Both the position numbers and the translations under genes were made by a program. Source: Sindora glabra (Eukaryota; Streptophyta; Magnoliopsida; Fabales; Fabaceae). Taken from it: a stretch of DNA of 64,000 nt. Where the stretch lies: assembly GCA_020226215.1 (NCBI GenBank), contig CM035226.1, forward strand, positions 94,698,895 to 94,762,894, given 5' to 3'. Shown one piece after another: positions 1 through 11,547 of the stretch (position 1 is the first letter of the stretch; each line of letters starts with the position of its first letter). The notes beneath the pieces were generated by a model. It was not told where the DNA came from. It saw only the letters and a program-made list of their open reading frames with translations, and did no database searches.

Positions 1-973
1 ACTAACCTTGAGCTAGGGAATGAGAACCCAGTATAGCTACTTTGTGCACGACTTATGCTTTCCACCAAATGAAAGGGTAGTTAATGGTTAGTGGTTTATA
101 GCAAAAAGTCATAACAATAGTATAAAGATTGGAGGTGAAGGTGTGGCTAAAAGAGAAAGGGAAATAAAGGAAACTTTGAGAAATTTTGGAAGAAAAGAGA
201 GAGAGAGAGAACATAGGATGAAAGGAAAAGAGAAAACTAATTGTAGCAATAGCTACTAGAGTTGGCAATAAAACCACCAAAAGCAATGGCATCGAACACC
301 ATAAGCGGTATGAGAAGAAGGAAAAAGGAAAGAAGGAGGGAAAGTTAAGTGGAAAGTGAGGAGAGAGAGATTAGATTTTTAAAGAAAGAAAATGCCAACA
401 TAGGAAAATAAAGAAAGGAGAGAGAAATGTTGAAATGTGAGTTGTGGAAAATGATTTCATATTTCTCATGTTTAGTAAGCTCACCAGCAATTACAAAATC
501 TCAATCCTCCCTTTTATTTAAAATCAATCCTAACCTTTCATTTAAATAAAAACTCATTTTTTATAAAATTCAGTTTATTTAAAATCTCAATTCCATTATT
601 TCCAATTTTTCCTTGATATATATAAATATATATTTTTAACAACTTAATAAATTTTAAATTTTAAAAAAATATTTTTTTAAAATTTTCATAATTCTAAAAA
701 ATAATTTATCAAATACAAATGATTTATTTCATAAATCTTAGCCTCCCTATTTACCAAACTTATTTTCACCTTGTAAGAAATTTCTTGTAAAAAAATTATT
801 TTAAATTAATCTTAAATCAATAATAGCCATATAAAATAAATAAATATTTTTAATATTTCAAAACCTTTAAAAAAAGAAATTTAAAATTTATTATTAACCA
901 AATAAGTAAGTAAAATAAATATTCACAAAAATTGAAATTTATAAAGCTTTAATTAGTAGTCTGAGATATTATA
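1..973 (-). mobile_element. C-family LTR, cut by window edge
   Basis: Read on the minus strand, this begins at 973 with TATAATATCTCAG, a decayed form of the TGTAATATCCC start of the C family. The following bases closely match the C copy at 58273 (for example AAAGCTTTATAAATTTCAA) and, less closely, the LTRs of C1. It interrupts the E-family 3' LTR that begins at 1101. The other end lies outside the window, so its length and target duplication cannot be checked. No coding is supported here; the apparent reading frame near 53-292 is low-complexity purine-rich LTR sequence. Confidence 0.65.
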
Positions 974-1101
974 GCTCACATTTGAATTGCTTTTATGTTT
1001 TTCTTGAATTTTACTCAATTTCCCTATTGAGTTTTCTAATCCAGGTGTTTTCTAAAGAAAACTCCTATGTCAATTTTCTTATCCTATTTTGAGATATTAA
1101 A
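974..1101 (-). mobile_element. Start of chromovirus 3' LTR (family E)
   Basis: On the minus strand the sequence from 1101 reads TTTAATATCTCAAAATAGGA. It matches the starts of the two 3.2-kb solo LTRs at 5703 and 54903, including a downstream TCTAGAAAAC-like block. It follows directly after a purine tract and the chromodomain reading frame, where the 3' LTR of the element should begin. Only about 128 bases remain before the C-family LTR interrupts it. Confidence 0.7.
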
Positions 1102-1115
1102 AGTTCTCCCTTAAG
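1102..1115 (-). other. Polypurine tract of chromovirus E
   Basis: The minus strand reads CTTAAGGGAGAACT next to the LTR start at 1101. It is preceded by a GATGACAAATTTT-like stretch resembling the usual GAGGACAAATT...AAGGGGG junction of plant chromoviruses. It would prime plus-strand DNA synthesis. It is partly decayed. Confidence 0.65.
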
Positions 1116-1194
1116 AAAATTTGTCATCAAATTTTCTAGAAATTGCATAATAATGCAAAGAATTGTTAATTGATTGTGTGACAATTTTAGATAG

Positions 1195-1465
1195 AGAACT
1201 TACTAAATAAGTTTGGGTACTTTTCTCTCATGTCCTTCTCTAATTCCTATGTTGCCTCTTGAACTCCTTGTTTCTCCTATAATACTTTTACCATAGGAAT
1301 TTCCTTGGATTGTAATTTCTTCATTCGTTGATCAACAATGCATACAGATTATTTCTTATATACTAGTTTTGAATCTAATTCTACCAATATTTCTTCCACC
1401 ATATGAGATTCATCCAAAATATATTTATTTAACATAAATACATAAAAAATTGGATGTATTGCTTT
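1195..1465 (-). pseudogene. Chromodomain at end of Ty3/gypsy pol
   Basis: The minus-strand translation holds the tail of a Tekay/Del-type pol: LNKYILDESHMVEE, then IPMVKVL and, after stops, ELEKDMREKYPNLF. These match the usual chromodomain order (HVSMLKKY, then VKVLW, then EATWELE..MREKYP). In intact elements this C-terminal domain helps direct integration to particular chromatin. The frame has several nonsense codons. It lies between the integrase remnant and the polypurine tract, as expected. Confidence 0.7.
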
Positions 1466-1599
1466 CATGTCTTCTAGTAGTTCTACTTAATAAGCAACTT
1501 TTTTTATTCATTTACCAATTTTATAAGAACTTACATATCTGGATGCCAATTTTCCCCTTTTACAAATCTCATTACCCCTTTCACAAGAGCAACTTTCAA

Positions 1600-2688
1600 A
1601 AATACTTAATCATCTTCTTGAAATTCTACTAATTTACATCTATTATCTGCATAAGATTTATGTTAACTTTAAGCTACTATAATCTTTCTCTGATTATTTG
1701 AATCTTATTAATAGCATCTTTAACAAGATTAGGACTAATAATTTTCAACTCTTTTGGTTCAAAGAATCCAATAGGCAACCTACACTTCCTACCATACAAC
1801 ACTTCAAATAAAGCCATCTGTATACTAGTATGATAGCTATTATTATAAGTGAATTCCATTAGTAGTAGATATATATCCTAGTTTCCTTCAAATTCAACTA
1901 TATAAGCTCTAAGCATGTCTTTTAATGTTTGAATTGTTCTTTTGATTGCTTATTAGTTTAAGGATGGAATGTTATACCGAATCATAGTTGAGTTCCTAGT
2001 GTTTCTTGGAATAACTATTAAAATTAGTTTTTAAATTCTAATCCTTTATCTAAAATAATTGTAAGTAGCATGCTATAAAATGGAATAATTTTATCTATGT
2101 AAAGTTGAACATATTGTGATGCATTGTACATTATCTTCATTGATATGAAATGTGAAAACTTGGCTAAATGATCCATAATAACCCAAATAGAATCATATCC
2201 TTTGTTGGTTGGTGGTAATCCAATTATAAAAACCATTATAATGCATTCCTACTTCCATTTGGGAATTTAAATATTTTGATAAAGACCAGTTAGATGTTAA
2301 TGCCTTTCTTTTGCTTGTTGATAGGTCAAACATTTAATTGTGTAATCTTACACATACTTCTTCATTCTATCCCACTAAAATAAATTCTTTAAATCATGAT
2401 ACATTTTTGTTACATCAAGATACATTGTACAAGATGATGCATAAGCCTTCCTCAATACTTCCTGCCTTAGACTCGTGATCACCCATAATTGATTTTTGAT
2501 CCTTATTACTCCTTCATTTACTATTAAATTAATCTCTACCTTATTTATAGTTTTGTTCTTCAATTGTTCATACTGAGAATATTCTTTTTAAGTTGCTTTA
2601 ATTTGATCCATTATAGTAAAATGTACTATTATACAGGCCAGTTCCACACTTCTATCTCCTTCTAACTTATTCCCTCTATTTTTAGGAG
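1600..2688 (-). pseudogene. Chromovirus integrase remnant
   Basis: Three minus-strand open stretches follow integrase order. At 2375-2563 is the zinc-binding region ending TKMYHDLKNLF. At 2024-2236 is the catalytic core, with YDSIWVIMDHLAKFSHF and a region aligned to the second catalytic aspartate (ILDKGLEF, for the usual SDRG). At 1677-1859 is the C-terminal part with YNNSYHTSIQMALFEVLYGRKCRLP. The pieces are separated by stops and frameshifts, so the enzyme is dead. The piece ends at the G-family solo LTR at 2694, and pol continues beyond it at 4125. Confidence 0.85.
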
Positions 2689-2899
2689 CTTTTTGATAAA
2701 TGCATAAATGCACCTAAATTCTATGTGTTTCATCACTCATTTACTTAGTATTTTGTGCAAATTGATTGAAAAGGATACTTAGATGCTCTATATTTTATTT
2801 TCAGGTCTTGAAATGACACATATGAGCATTAGGAAAGGATTCGGAAGCAAAACCATTCAAATTGTGAAGAATTGAAGCAAATTTGATCACTTGACAAAG

Positions 2900-3190
2900 A
2901 ACACGGGGCATGGGAACCCCGTGTTTATGGTCGTGTTCCCTTCTGGATTGCTTCGAGGCTTCACTTAGCTGTTCAGAGAAGAACACGGGGTCAACACGGG
3001 CTGTGTCATACCCTGTGTATCTTACTGCCATTCGCTTCTGAGGTAAACACGGGGAGTGTCACACCCCGTGTAACATGTTGATCAGTCTTCGTTAAAGAAC
3101 ACGGGGCGTGTCGCACAACGTGTTTCGTGCTGCTTAACTTTCGCTGAGAAACATGGGGTACAACACGGGCCGTGTTGACCCCCGTGTACA
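2900..3190 (+). repeat. CACGGGG dyad repeat array
   Basis: About six imperfect units, each an inverted repeat with CACGGGG on one arm and CCCCGTG on the other, separated by spacers containing TTCTCTGAG- or CGAAG-like sequence. The GC content stands out sharply from the flanks. The same array, with four to six units, is in every G-family LTR in the window, always just upstream of the TATA-like box. Confidence 0.85.
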
Positions 3191-3192
3191 TC

Positions 3193-3204
3193 ACCAATAT
3201 AAGT
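3193..3204 (+). promoter_or_regulatory. TATA-like box of G-family LTR
   Basis: CACCAATATAAGT lies immediately downstream of the dyad array. The corresponding position in the other G LTRs reads CCCATATAAG. A pyrimidine/purine-mixed leader containing AGAAACCCTAGG follows. This fits a U3 enhancer plus core promoter layout; no transcript evidence is available. Confidence 0.5.
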
Positions 3205-4124
3205 TTTGCGCGAAATTTTGAAAGAAAAAAAAAGAGGAGGAGAAATGGAGAATTAAAAAGGAGAGTTGCTAGGAGAAACCCTAGGGGAGATCCAAACTCA
3301 CCAAGGGCATCTTCTAACGTGGATTCAAGCAAGGAATTGAAGAATCAAGCAAGCAATTTGTAGATCTTCATGAATTATTTGACTTCCCTCTCTGTTTTCT
3401 GGTTTTCTTCTGATTTTGTAATATTTTCACACTAAACCCTTGTGCTCAGCTTGGGTGAACTTGTTCATGGAGTTATGGAATTGAATTTTATATAATCTAG
3501 CTTGATTTATCATTAATTTATAGTTTGATTATGCTGATTTGACTGGAACAAGCTAATATATTTGGAATATTGGATTTGTGTTATGGATTAATTGATTCTA
3601 GGTTGAAATGACCAATTGATTAATCGGATCTTGCATGATCATTGGGAATATCAATTAGACTTAGGAATTAAGCTAATTAGATTCTTTTGCACAGGATGAA
3701 ATGTCCAAAAATGGATTCTAAGCAAAGTTAATGCAACCTAGATGAGTGATTACTAGAGTAATTCTAGGCACTTAATCTCTTGGTTAGTAGCTAGTAGCCT
3801 TGCAATGAGGTATAGCTTAATTTTAGTAATCCAGCAATCTTAATTAACAGTAAACCAAGTTAGAGAATTATATTCATTCCATAATGAAATGTACAAGGGA
3901 TCCTTAAGCTGAGTACGCTTTTATTACATTGAATCAAACCTTATTTTTTATAGCTAAGCTCTGTTTTACATTTCACTCTTGATTCTCAAAATCAATTGAT
4001 CCGCCTAGATAATTTTACTTGAGATTTAGTTAGTACTCGACCTACAATCCCTGTGGAGAACGATAATCTTTTATACTATAACTTAACTTAACCCGTGCAC
4101 TTGCGGAATTGTAAGGTCACTTTT

Positions 4125-5236
4125 TGACTTAAGCCATTAACAATTACATTATCTTTGCTTGGATGATAGTGAATAGAGCAATTATAATCTCTTACAAACT
4201 CCATCCACCTTCTTTATCTCATATTAAGCTTCTTCTATTCAAAAACATATTTAGGGCTCTTATGATTTATATAGATTTCATAAGTAGCCTTATACAAATA
4301 ATGTCTTTATGTCTTTAAGTGAATACTACAACTACCATATCCAAATCATGAGTGGGATAATTTGTCTTATGTTTCTTCAAATGACGAGATGCATAGGCTA
4401 TTGCCTTTCCTTGTTGCATTAATACGCATCCCAATCCTACTTTGGATACATCACAATATGCATATATATCTTTTTGCACTATTAGGCAATGCTAACACTA
4501 GAGCAGAAGTAAGACATTCCTTCAATCTTTGGAAACTTCATTCATGATCATCATTTCACACAAATTTAACTGCTTTAAGAGTTAATCTAGTCAAAGGTGT
4601 GACTATTTTTGAAAAATCCTTTACAACCCTTCTATTACATCCAGCCAATCCAAGAAAACTACATATTTCTATTATTAAGAAAGGTTACAGCCTTGATCTT
4701 TTGAGGATTTATTTGTAATCCTTCCTGTGACACTATATGGCCTAGGAAATGCACCTTCTTCTTCCAAAATTTACCTTTTGAGAATTTAGCAATAGCTTAT
4801 GCTCTCATACTTGTTGTAATGTGATTTTCAAATGTTAGGTATGTTCTTCTTCACTCTTGGAATATACTAAAATATCATCAATAGATACAACAATAAATTT
4901 ATCCAAGAAAGGTTTAAAAATGCAATCTATCATGTCCATAAATTCTGTAAAAGTATTAGTTAATCAAAATGACATAATTAAAAACTTGTAATGACCATAA
5001 TGAGTCTTGAATGTTGCTTTTAGAATATCTTCTTTTTAAATCTTCAACTGATGATAATTGAATCATAAATTAATATTCGAGAAGTATTAAGAACCTTACA
5101 ATTAATTAAACAAATCATCTATTCTTGATAAAGGGTATTTATTCTTAATTGTAACTTTATCTAGCTACCTATAACTAATACAAAATTGTTGTGATCCATC
5201 CTTCTTTTTCATGAACAACATTGGCGGCTCCCTATC
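4125..5236 (-). pseudogene. Chromovirus RT and RNase H remnant
   Basis: Minus-strand translation near 5160-5230 gives LFMKKKDGSQQFCISYR, the fingers motif of gypsy RT (usual VKKKDGS.R.C.DYR). Near 4860-4910 it gives KFIVVSIDDILVYS, the catalytic YxDD region, with S in place of the usual Y but both aspartates kept. RNase H-like pieces follow toward 4125. Stops and frameshifts are frequent. The frame is cut at 2694-4119 by a solo LTR. At 5242 it is cut by element D; the missing upstream part of RT reappears at 27997. Confidence 0.85.
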
Positions 5237-5241
5237 GTAAC

Positions 5242-5702
5242 TGATTTTGCATGTTGTAATGCATTAAAATTATATTAGAGGTGGTTTGCTAAAAACTAAT
5301 GCAATATAGGATGTTAAACTAGGTTGTACCCCTATGATCCCTTGAATTATCTTTTTTAAATTGATCCACTAACAATATTTACATAATTATTTAATTTATT
5401 ATTACATTAAAAATAAAAGAAATAGATGTAAATGCTAATGAAATAGTGCATATAGAATGCAACAATATGTAGACAGAATGCAGAATGTTGTATTATTTAC
5501 AATGCTTTATTATGTAGAATGTAGTATGAAAAACATAGAATTAAAGTGAGTTTTATGAATTGAAATTGAATTGAATACATCAAACAAGGCAAAATGTAAA
5601 ATAAACAGTAAAGAAGAAAACTAATATAATAAAATAGCCAATTCAAGGAATTGAGAACTCTAGTTTAGATTAATCATGGATTAATTATTATTTAACTTTT
5701 CT
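5242..5702 (-). repeat. D left LTR, first part
   Basis: These first 460 bases of the plus-strand-left LTR (3' LTR in coding sense) align with 26348-26795 of the right LTR, for example GGTTTGCTAAAAACTAATGC. The alignment breaks at the E1 insertion and resumes at 8923. Bases 5698-5702 (TTTCT) are the left copy of E1's target duplication. Confidence 0.85.
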
Positions 5703-8062
5703 TGTAATATCCTAAAATAAAACAAGAAATTTCAAATAGAAGTTTTTCTAGAAAACCCCTAAATTACAAACTTGGTAAGAAAATTAGGTAAAATTCAAGA
5801 TAATTAAAAATGTAATTTAGATGTAAGCCTAACTAGAAATTTTATGAAAATTTTATTAGGCATCAAAATAGGTAAAAATCAAATTAAAAATCTAATAATG
5901 AGTTTAGGAAAATTCACATAGGAATTTATTGAAATTTTATCACCCTATAAGCTAAAAAATGAGAAATTAGACCTAAACATTTAAGAGGATTAATTTAAAA
6001 ACCCTTAAGTTGACCTAAATCAAAATTTCTAAGCCTAAAATGTCTGTATGAGTTCAAGAATAAAGGTCCCAAAATATCTAAAAATTTAAGGGTAAAAATG
6101 CTAAGAAAGTAAGAAATTTGAGGTCAATTTGTAATAATTTTTTTTATATTTTTAAGTAGTTAATTTTTATTGGCATTGGGTTAGTTTGGCGTAATTTCTA
6201 AGGGCCAAATCTAATTCTTAAGGCCTAAAAATGTGGGCCCAAACTTTTAAAATATGCCAAGGACATAAGTATAGAAAGAAAAAAAAAGTTTTAAGATGGC
6301 TTATTTCTATTGGATGTTAGGCTCATCATTTCTTTAATTTGGGGGGATATTTGGATGTACAATACTAGCATATATTGTCCTAAGATGTTTTCAAAAAAAT
6401 TCAATAAATAAAAGAAAGAAAAATTTGGAAATTTATAGACTTTTGTAGTTAGATTTTTAAACTTCTTATATAAACATGTGCTGGCCATCTACTTTTTGAC
6501 TTGCGACAATGTAAAAGAGAAGATAGAGTTTAATGAGGAATTTCAAGCCTTCAAGCTACCTAAGTAAATTTTCCATTTCATAACATTAAATCTTGTAAGA
6601 TAACTAGGCATTTTCTTTCAATTTTTGTCAAGATTTCTTGATCTTCTCCTTGTTAAATTTCTAAAAATTTTGATATATTGTCATGAAGCCACTCACTTAC
6701 TATATCAATCAAGTATTGAAATATAAAGAGTGAAAAGTTTAAGTTGAGTCGCAATTACCTCTTTTCTTTAGATTTTTCCTAAGGACGGTGATGAATATAG
6801 TGATTTATGATGATATTATTGTGATTTTTATGTGTGGCCATATATGAAGATATGGTTCTAGTTTTATGCTCTTTTGAATGTTTTTTGATGATACTAGGAT
6901 GTTGTCAAGTTGGTATTTTAATGTTAAGATTAGTAGGGAAAGATTTAGTATGTCTTGATAACTATAAAAGCAAATCAATCAAGATGAATAATACCCTATT
7001 TTTTGTTACTCTATGGAACTAAAGATTAGAAAATGATAAAACTTATATTTTAGTGTTTTAATATAAAAAATGATGTTAGGATATGTGATATTTAGGAATA
7101 TCAAAAGTGAATAATTCTAAGCCTAGGAGGAATGGAGTTAGAACAAGATGTTGGTAAGTTTTTCTTTTATTTTTGAGGAATTTGAGTAACCAAATGATAG
7201 AAGAATATTATAAAAATTTGTGTCTTTTCCCTTCCATATGTTAGGAAACTCAAGGCCAAATTTGGTGACATTTGAAGCTTATTTGGTTACCAATAAAATT
7301 TTCTATTTCAAGCACTCCAATACAGTCCTAATTCTGAACTCTGCTAGTGTAGTCTTGGGTTTTAAATTGTTTGATTCATCACATGATTGTTAAAAATTAT
7401 AGAACTCCAGGGATATGATATTTAGGATATTAGTAAGCTTGTATCAAAATTTGGTCACAATTAAAGTTGATTTGGTTATCCAAATGATAAATTTGTTATG
7501 ATAACTCTAGTGCTATCCAAATATCATAGCTTTAAGTTCATGCTTTAGGTGCATAGTGAAACTTACAAAATTAATTGTACAATAATTGAGTTATTCATTA
7601 GAATGCTATATTAAAATTTAGTAATTTATGGAAGTGGTTTGAATATTAAAAGGCCTTTCCATTACATGACACTCCATGCTAGTCCTGTTTTAAAAATATG
7701 CTTTCATTTCTATATGAATAGTACCATAGAACCATAATGGTGTAAGATAATTGATCTTTGATAACTTACAATGAGTTAATAGGATTTCAAGGGTTTTAGA
7801 TAAATTTTTGGTAAAAGTTAGAATGATTTTAAGTGGTAAAAGGGGGATTTACTTATGAATACCTCTTTATGGTATAGTAAGGCCTTTGGATTAGTGAGGC
7901 ATGTTTTGAATTAATATCATACACTTATTGTTCAAATAACTTTTAGTCTTGAAATATTCATATGCTATATTTGTTGTTAAAATAATTAATAAAATTCTTA
8001 TAGCTAAGTTAGTATTTTGACCATATGTATGATATATCCAAACAGAATGCATGATTAATGCC

Positions 8063-8158
8063 TATGGTATCCTAATATGGTTGATACTTATGGTATCCCA
8101 ATACGGTTGATACTCATGGTATCCTATCTTGGTTGATGCCTATGATGGCTTGATACTT
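8063..8158 (+). repeat. 26-bp tandem repeat in E1
   Basis: Three near-perfect copies and one degenerate copy of TATGGTATCCTAATATGG plus TTGATACT, with a 26-bp period. I do not see the same array at the equivalent place in E2. Confidence 0.8.
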
Positions 8159-8192
8159 ATTATTATGTATAGGGAAAATATGTATTCTTCAA

Positions 8193-8304
8193 GAGGGGTA
8201 TAAGGTGAGACTAAATTTATAAGGGGGATGAGGGGTATAAGGAAGTACCAAAGTTATAAGGGGGAGGAAGGGTATAAGGCTACATTGAAGTTATAAGGAG
8301 GAAG
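8193..8304 (+). repeat. 37-bp tandem repeat in E1
   Basis: Three copies of a purine-rich unit beginning GAGGGGTATAAGG and ending TTATAAGGGGG, with a 37-bp period measured from the GGTATAAGG blocks. It lies 35 bases after the 26-bp array. Confidence 0.75.
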
Positions 8305-8922
8305 ATCTAAGTACCAACTATAGGCATTCAACTTAACAATTTGAATAAATATAATTTTAAAGAAAGTATTATCAAGAATTTATTATATGATGAATATTTG
8401 AATGTATCGACATATACGTACACGCACATATATATATTTAAATTGTTATAGAAAAAACCCTTTAAAAGAAAAGAGGGAAGTAGCCATTCACTGAATAATT
8501 TTTATTACTTACACTCGTTTATGTTATTTCTTTTATAGATACTAATTGTGGTCTTGATGAGGCAAATTGACACATGTGCTAAATCTTTTCCTTATTCTAT
8601 AAAGGCGCACCAAAAGAATAGTATCAGACAACTTGGTTTATTTTGCAAGGAGTACTCTTCCTTAGAATGTTATGTATATACTAATATTAGCATATTTTGT
8701 ATACTTTCTAAAGTTATATATATGTTTCTCGTATTACACATATCAATTTATATTTTAATACTTGTATAACTGCAAGTATTTTCCTACTATATATATAATA
8801 GTAGAAATGGTAAGAAAGTTGTGGAGTGTCAAGACTTGTAAAGACATTTAGTTAGTGAATCTACACTAATTAGATATCTTTATGTTAGCCATGATATCTT
8901 AAAATTAGGTCATGACATTTCT

Positions 8923-10057
8923 AATTAATCTTTTAACTTTGAATTACTCAAAACCCTTACAATAATTCATAAATTCTACATTAGATAACTATCTAGGTTT
9001 TGATCAATTAAGATTAGTTAAATTAAGCAATTGTTTTATAGTCCCTAAGCTAGACCAAAATTGACTTAAAGATAGAATTTAATTAGATTGAGTAATTAAA
9101 TTAGAATCCTTTAAATTAATCCCTCAATCCTATACCCTTATGTGTAATACCATGATTTATCAATCATAATTCAACATAAAAATAGCAAAAAATTAGAATT
9201 CACAAGGATGAGTATCAATTATATCAAATTAACATCCAACACATGTAATTTCAAGAAATTAACACAAATAATTAAAGAAAGAGAATGTTACAAATCATAA
9301 TCTCATAAACCAAAAGAAAAGAGCCTTAAAATCCTTAAATCAACTTTGAATTTAGCCTTCCATAACTAGAAAACACAAGCTAGAAGAAAAGAAAGAAAAT
9401 TGTGCTATTAACTTTTGTATAAAGTTTGATATCTAGTCTATGTTCTTGCCTTTATACTTGACTTAATGTCTCTTAAGATTACAAGAATGAGGCCTTTCTA
9501 ATTTTTAGAACCCAAGAACCTACTTTTACATAGTAATTAACTCTAAGAGTTACAATAGTGAATTCCCCGAGGTCTAATTTCCAACCAATATAAAACTACT
9601 AAACCAATATAATTTAGGTAAACCATAAACATAAAAGGTAGAGCTAGGTCATATGAAGATTTAGACATTAGTTTCACATTAATTAGACTTTTATAGCTCC
9701 AAATATGACCCGAAAATCAAAATTGGCTTAGTTTTGGACAAAAATAGGGCTTTAATTGCTTAGCTAAATAAGGCCCTCAAGAAGTTTGAATTGATCTTTG
9801 ACCAAATCACTAAAGTTTTTTTATCTTTCTTTAAGCTTTCCATTAGTATAAAGATCACCCCAATCTGACATATGTAGCCTATGATATAGCTGAAAAACTA
9901 AAATAATGTTAAAATCTAGCATTAGCCAAATAATTTAAAATATTATAAAATTAACCCCAAATTATAAAACAAAGCCAATTTTATGAAATTTAGAAAATAT
10001 AACATATTAAGAGATATGACATAGGAGAAAATAATGTAGATAAAATCTTAATTATCA
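8923..10057 (-). repeat. D left LTR, second part
   Basis: This continues the D LTR after E1 and aligns with about 26796-27991, for example TTTGAATTACTC and CATAAATTCTACA. It ends ...CTTAATTATCA next to the polypurine tract. No coding is present. Net LTR length is about 1.6 kb. Confidence 0.85.
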
Positions 10058-10094
10058 AATTCCCCCAAACTTAGCTCTTACACGTCCTTAGGCA
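10058..10094 (-). other. Polypurine tract of D
   Basis: The minus strand reads AGCTAAGTTTGGGGGAATT directly before the LTR start (TGATAATTAAG). It is preceded by AAGGACGTGTAAG. The corresponding module in G reads GAGGAC...TTCAAGTGTGGGGGAAT. Confidence 0.8.
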
Positions 10095-11547
10095 AGACAT
10101 AGCTCTATTTAAAACTAAAAAATAAAAGACTTTACTTTTCATAAACTTCAAAATTACAAAATCACAAGCAAAAGACAAATAAAAGGTAACAAGAAACATA
10201 ACATATCATAAAGAAATAGGGCTTTCAAGTGTTTAGGATAGATCAACATGGTAGATTCTCACAAGATTCATTTTCTCCAACTCTTAAGTGTTTAGAGTAA
10301 GTGTTTTACTTAAATTCATTCCATGAAATTACTCTACCATAAGCTTACTAATCATTTAATCTTTACTACTCAAATCACATGTACAATACAAATCAAAAGA
10401 GCTTTATTTAAGGTTATAATATGGCTAGGGAAAAAGGAAGGAAAAATGAGGATATAAAAGGCTAGAAACAAGCCAAAAACATATGGAACAATCATGAAAA
10501 ATTATAACTCAACACAACTAGTGAAATTTAAATTCAAAGACTTATTAACTTTTTTTTCTTTTTTATTTTTTTGCATTTTTATTTTTTTCTCTTTTTTTGA
10601 ATTTTTCTTTTTCATTTTTTTAACTAACCTTTAAACTTGAAGTTGATAACTTTTCACAATAGATAAACTCACACACCCCACACTTATTTAAAAGCTCATT
10701 TTATAAAAATTCAAATGCTTTACTAATCTCTAAGGTTAGGTAAATACATTTATTTTTTCATTAAAAAATTGCTTATGGACTAATCAAAAGGTAATTAAAG
10801 CTTAAAGGGGCTGACAAAGATAAATTTTCAAGGTTGTCTATATGGTTCTAACTTAAACAAAGAAGTAATGTCTTTATCATTTTTGTGCATGCATGTGCAA
10901 ATATAATGTCAAAAAGAATTAAAGCACATTCTAGATAAATAAATCATTGAAGAATATCACATAAGAAGGGAAGAGAATAGTATAAATTTTCAATATAAAG
11001 CTTAAAAACTCACAAGGTAAGTTATGCTATCAAGTTCAATTTACCAATTCAAAATCCATCACTATATCAATCAATTTCAAGAAATAAAATCATTCATTCA
11101 ATCATGTTATGAATCCTATCAAACTTTAATTGAATCCTATTCATGAAAATAGAAAATCTCCATCATTGAAAAACAACTAAAATGACTCAAAGAGGACTAA
11201 AAAATAAGTAAAAAACATATTTTTTTTTAAATTTTCTATTTTTTAAAGCATTAAAAAGCATTGAATGAATACATAAAGCACAAAATAAATTCAAAAAATC
11301 TCCCCCCACACTTAAATTTTACATTTTCCATGATATAAAGCATATCAATATCATTATTAAGATTAAGAAAGATAAAGGACAAGTAAATAGAAAAGAAGGG
11401 TAAAAGAAAGTAAATCTTAATGGCTTATGTTGCCTCTCAAAAAGTATTTTTCTTTAATGTCTTTGGCTAGACATGGGTTGAATTTCCTCAACTAAGGTTT
11501 ATTTGATGATTAGCTATCTCAGTTGCTTCTAATTTGATAGCTTGTAA
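10095..11547 (-). mobile_element. D internal region, 3' part
   Basis: This is non-coding AT-rich sequence. At 11297-11320 it has a second polypurine-like module (minus strand TTTAAGTGTGGGGGGAG). At about 11425-11480 it has the end of the protease region, matching the corresponding G sequence near 18761 (TGGCTTATGTTGCCTCTC against TGGGTTACCTCCC). The 1.2 kb between the two purine tracts has the same length and position as in G. D has no counterpart of G's ATHILA ORF-1-like gene: the protease tail follows the purine module almost directly. Confidence 0.65.

Larger units (their letters stand above)
2694..4119 (+). mobile_element. G-family solo LTR in chromovirus pol
   Basis: This 1426-bp sequence starts TGATAAATGC and ends ...CCCGTGCACTTGCGG...GTCA, the same termini as the LTRs of element G in the opposite orientation. 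Perfect 5-bp target duplications CTTTT flank it at 2689-2693 and 4120-4124. No internal region remains, so it is a solo LTR left by LTR-LTR recombination. It carries the GC-rich dyad array (2900-3190) followed by a TATA-like box, and an A/T-rich U5. It splits the integrase and RT remnants of chromovirus E. Confidence 0.92.
5703..8917 (+). mobile_element. E1: 3.2-kb solo LTR of chromovirus family E
   Basis: This starts TGTAATATCC and ends GGTCATGACA, with perfect 5-bp duplications TTTCT (5698-5702, 8918-8922). It is 3215 bp, close to the 3189-bp copy at 54903-58091. The same start is found at the 3' LTR of the chromovirus at 1101, which ties this family to that element. It sits inside the LTR of element D, which in turn sits inside a family E element, so family E moved before and after D arrived. 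The body is AT-rich and non-coding, with two short tandem arrays. Confidence 0.92.

Noticed and set aside
53..292. A 79-codon minus-strand frame at the window start.
   Set aside because: It lies in the purine-rich part of a C-family LTR and has no recognisable domain.
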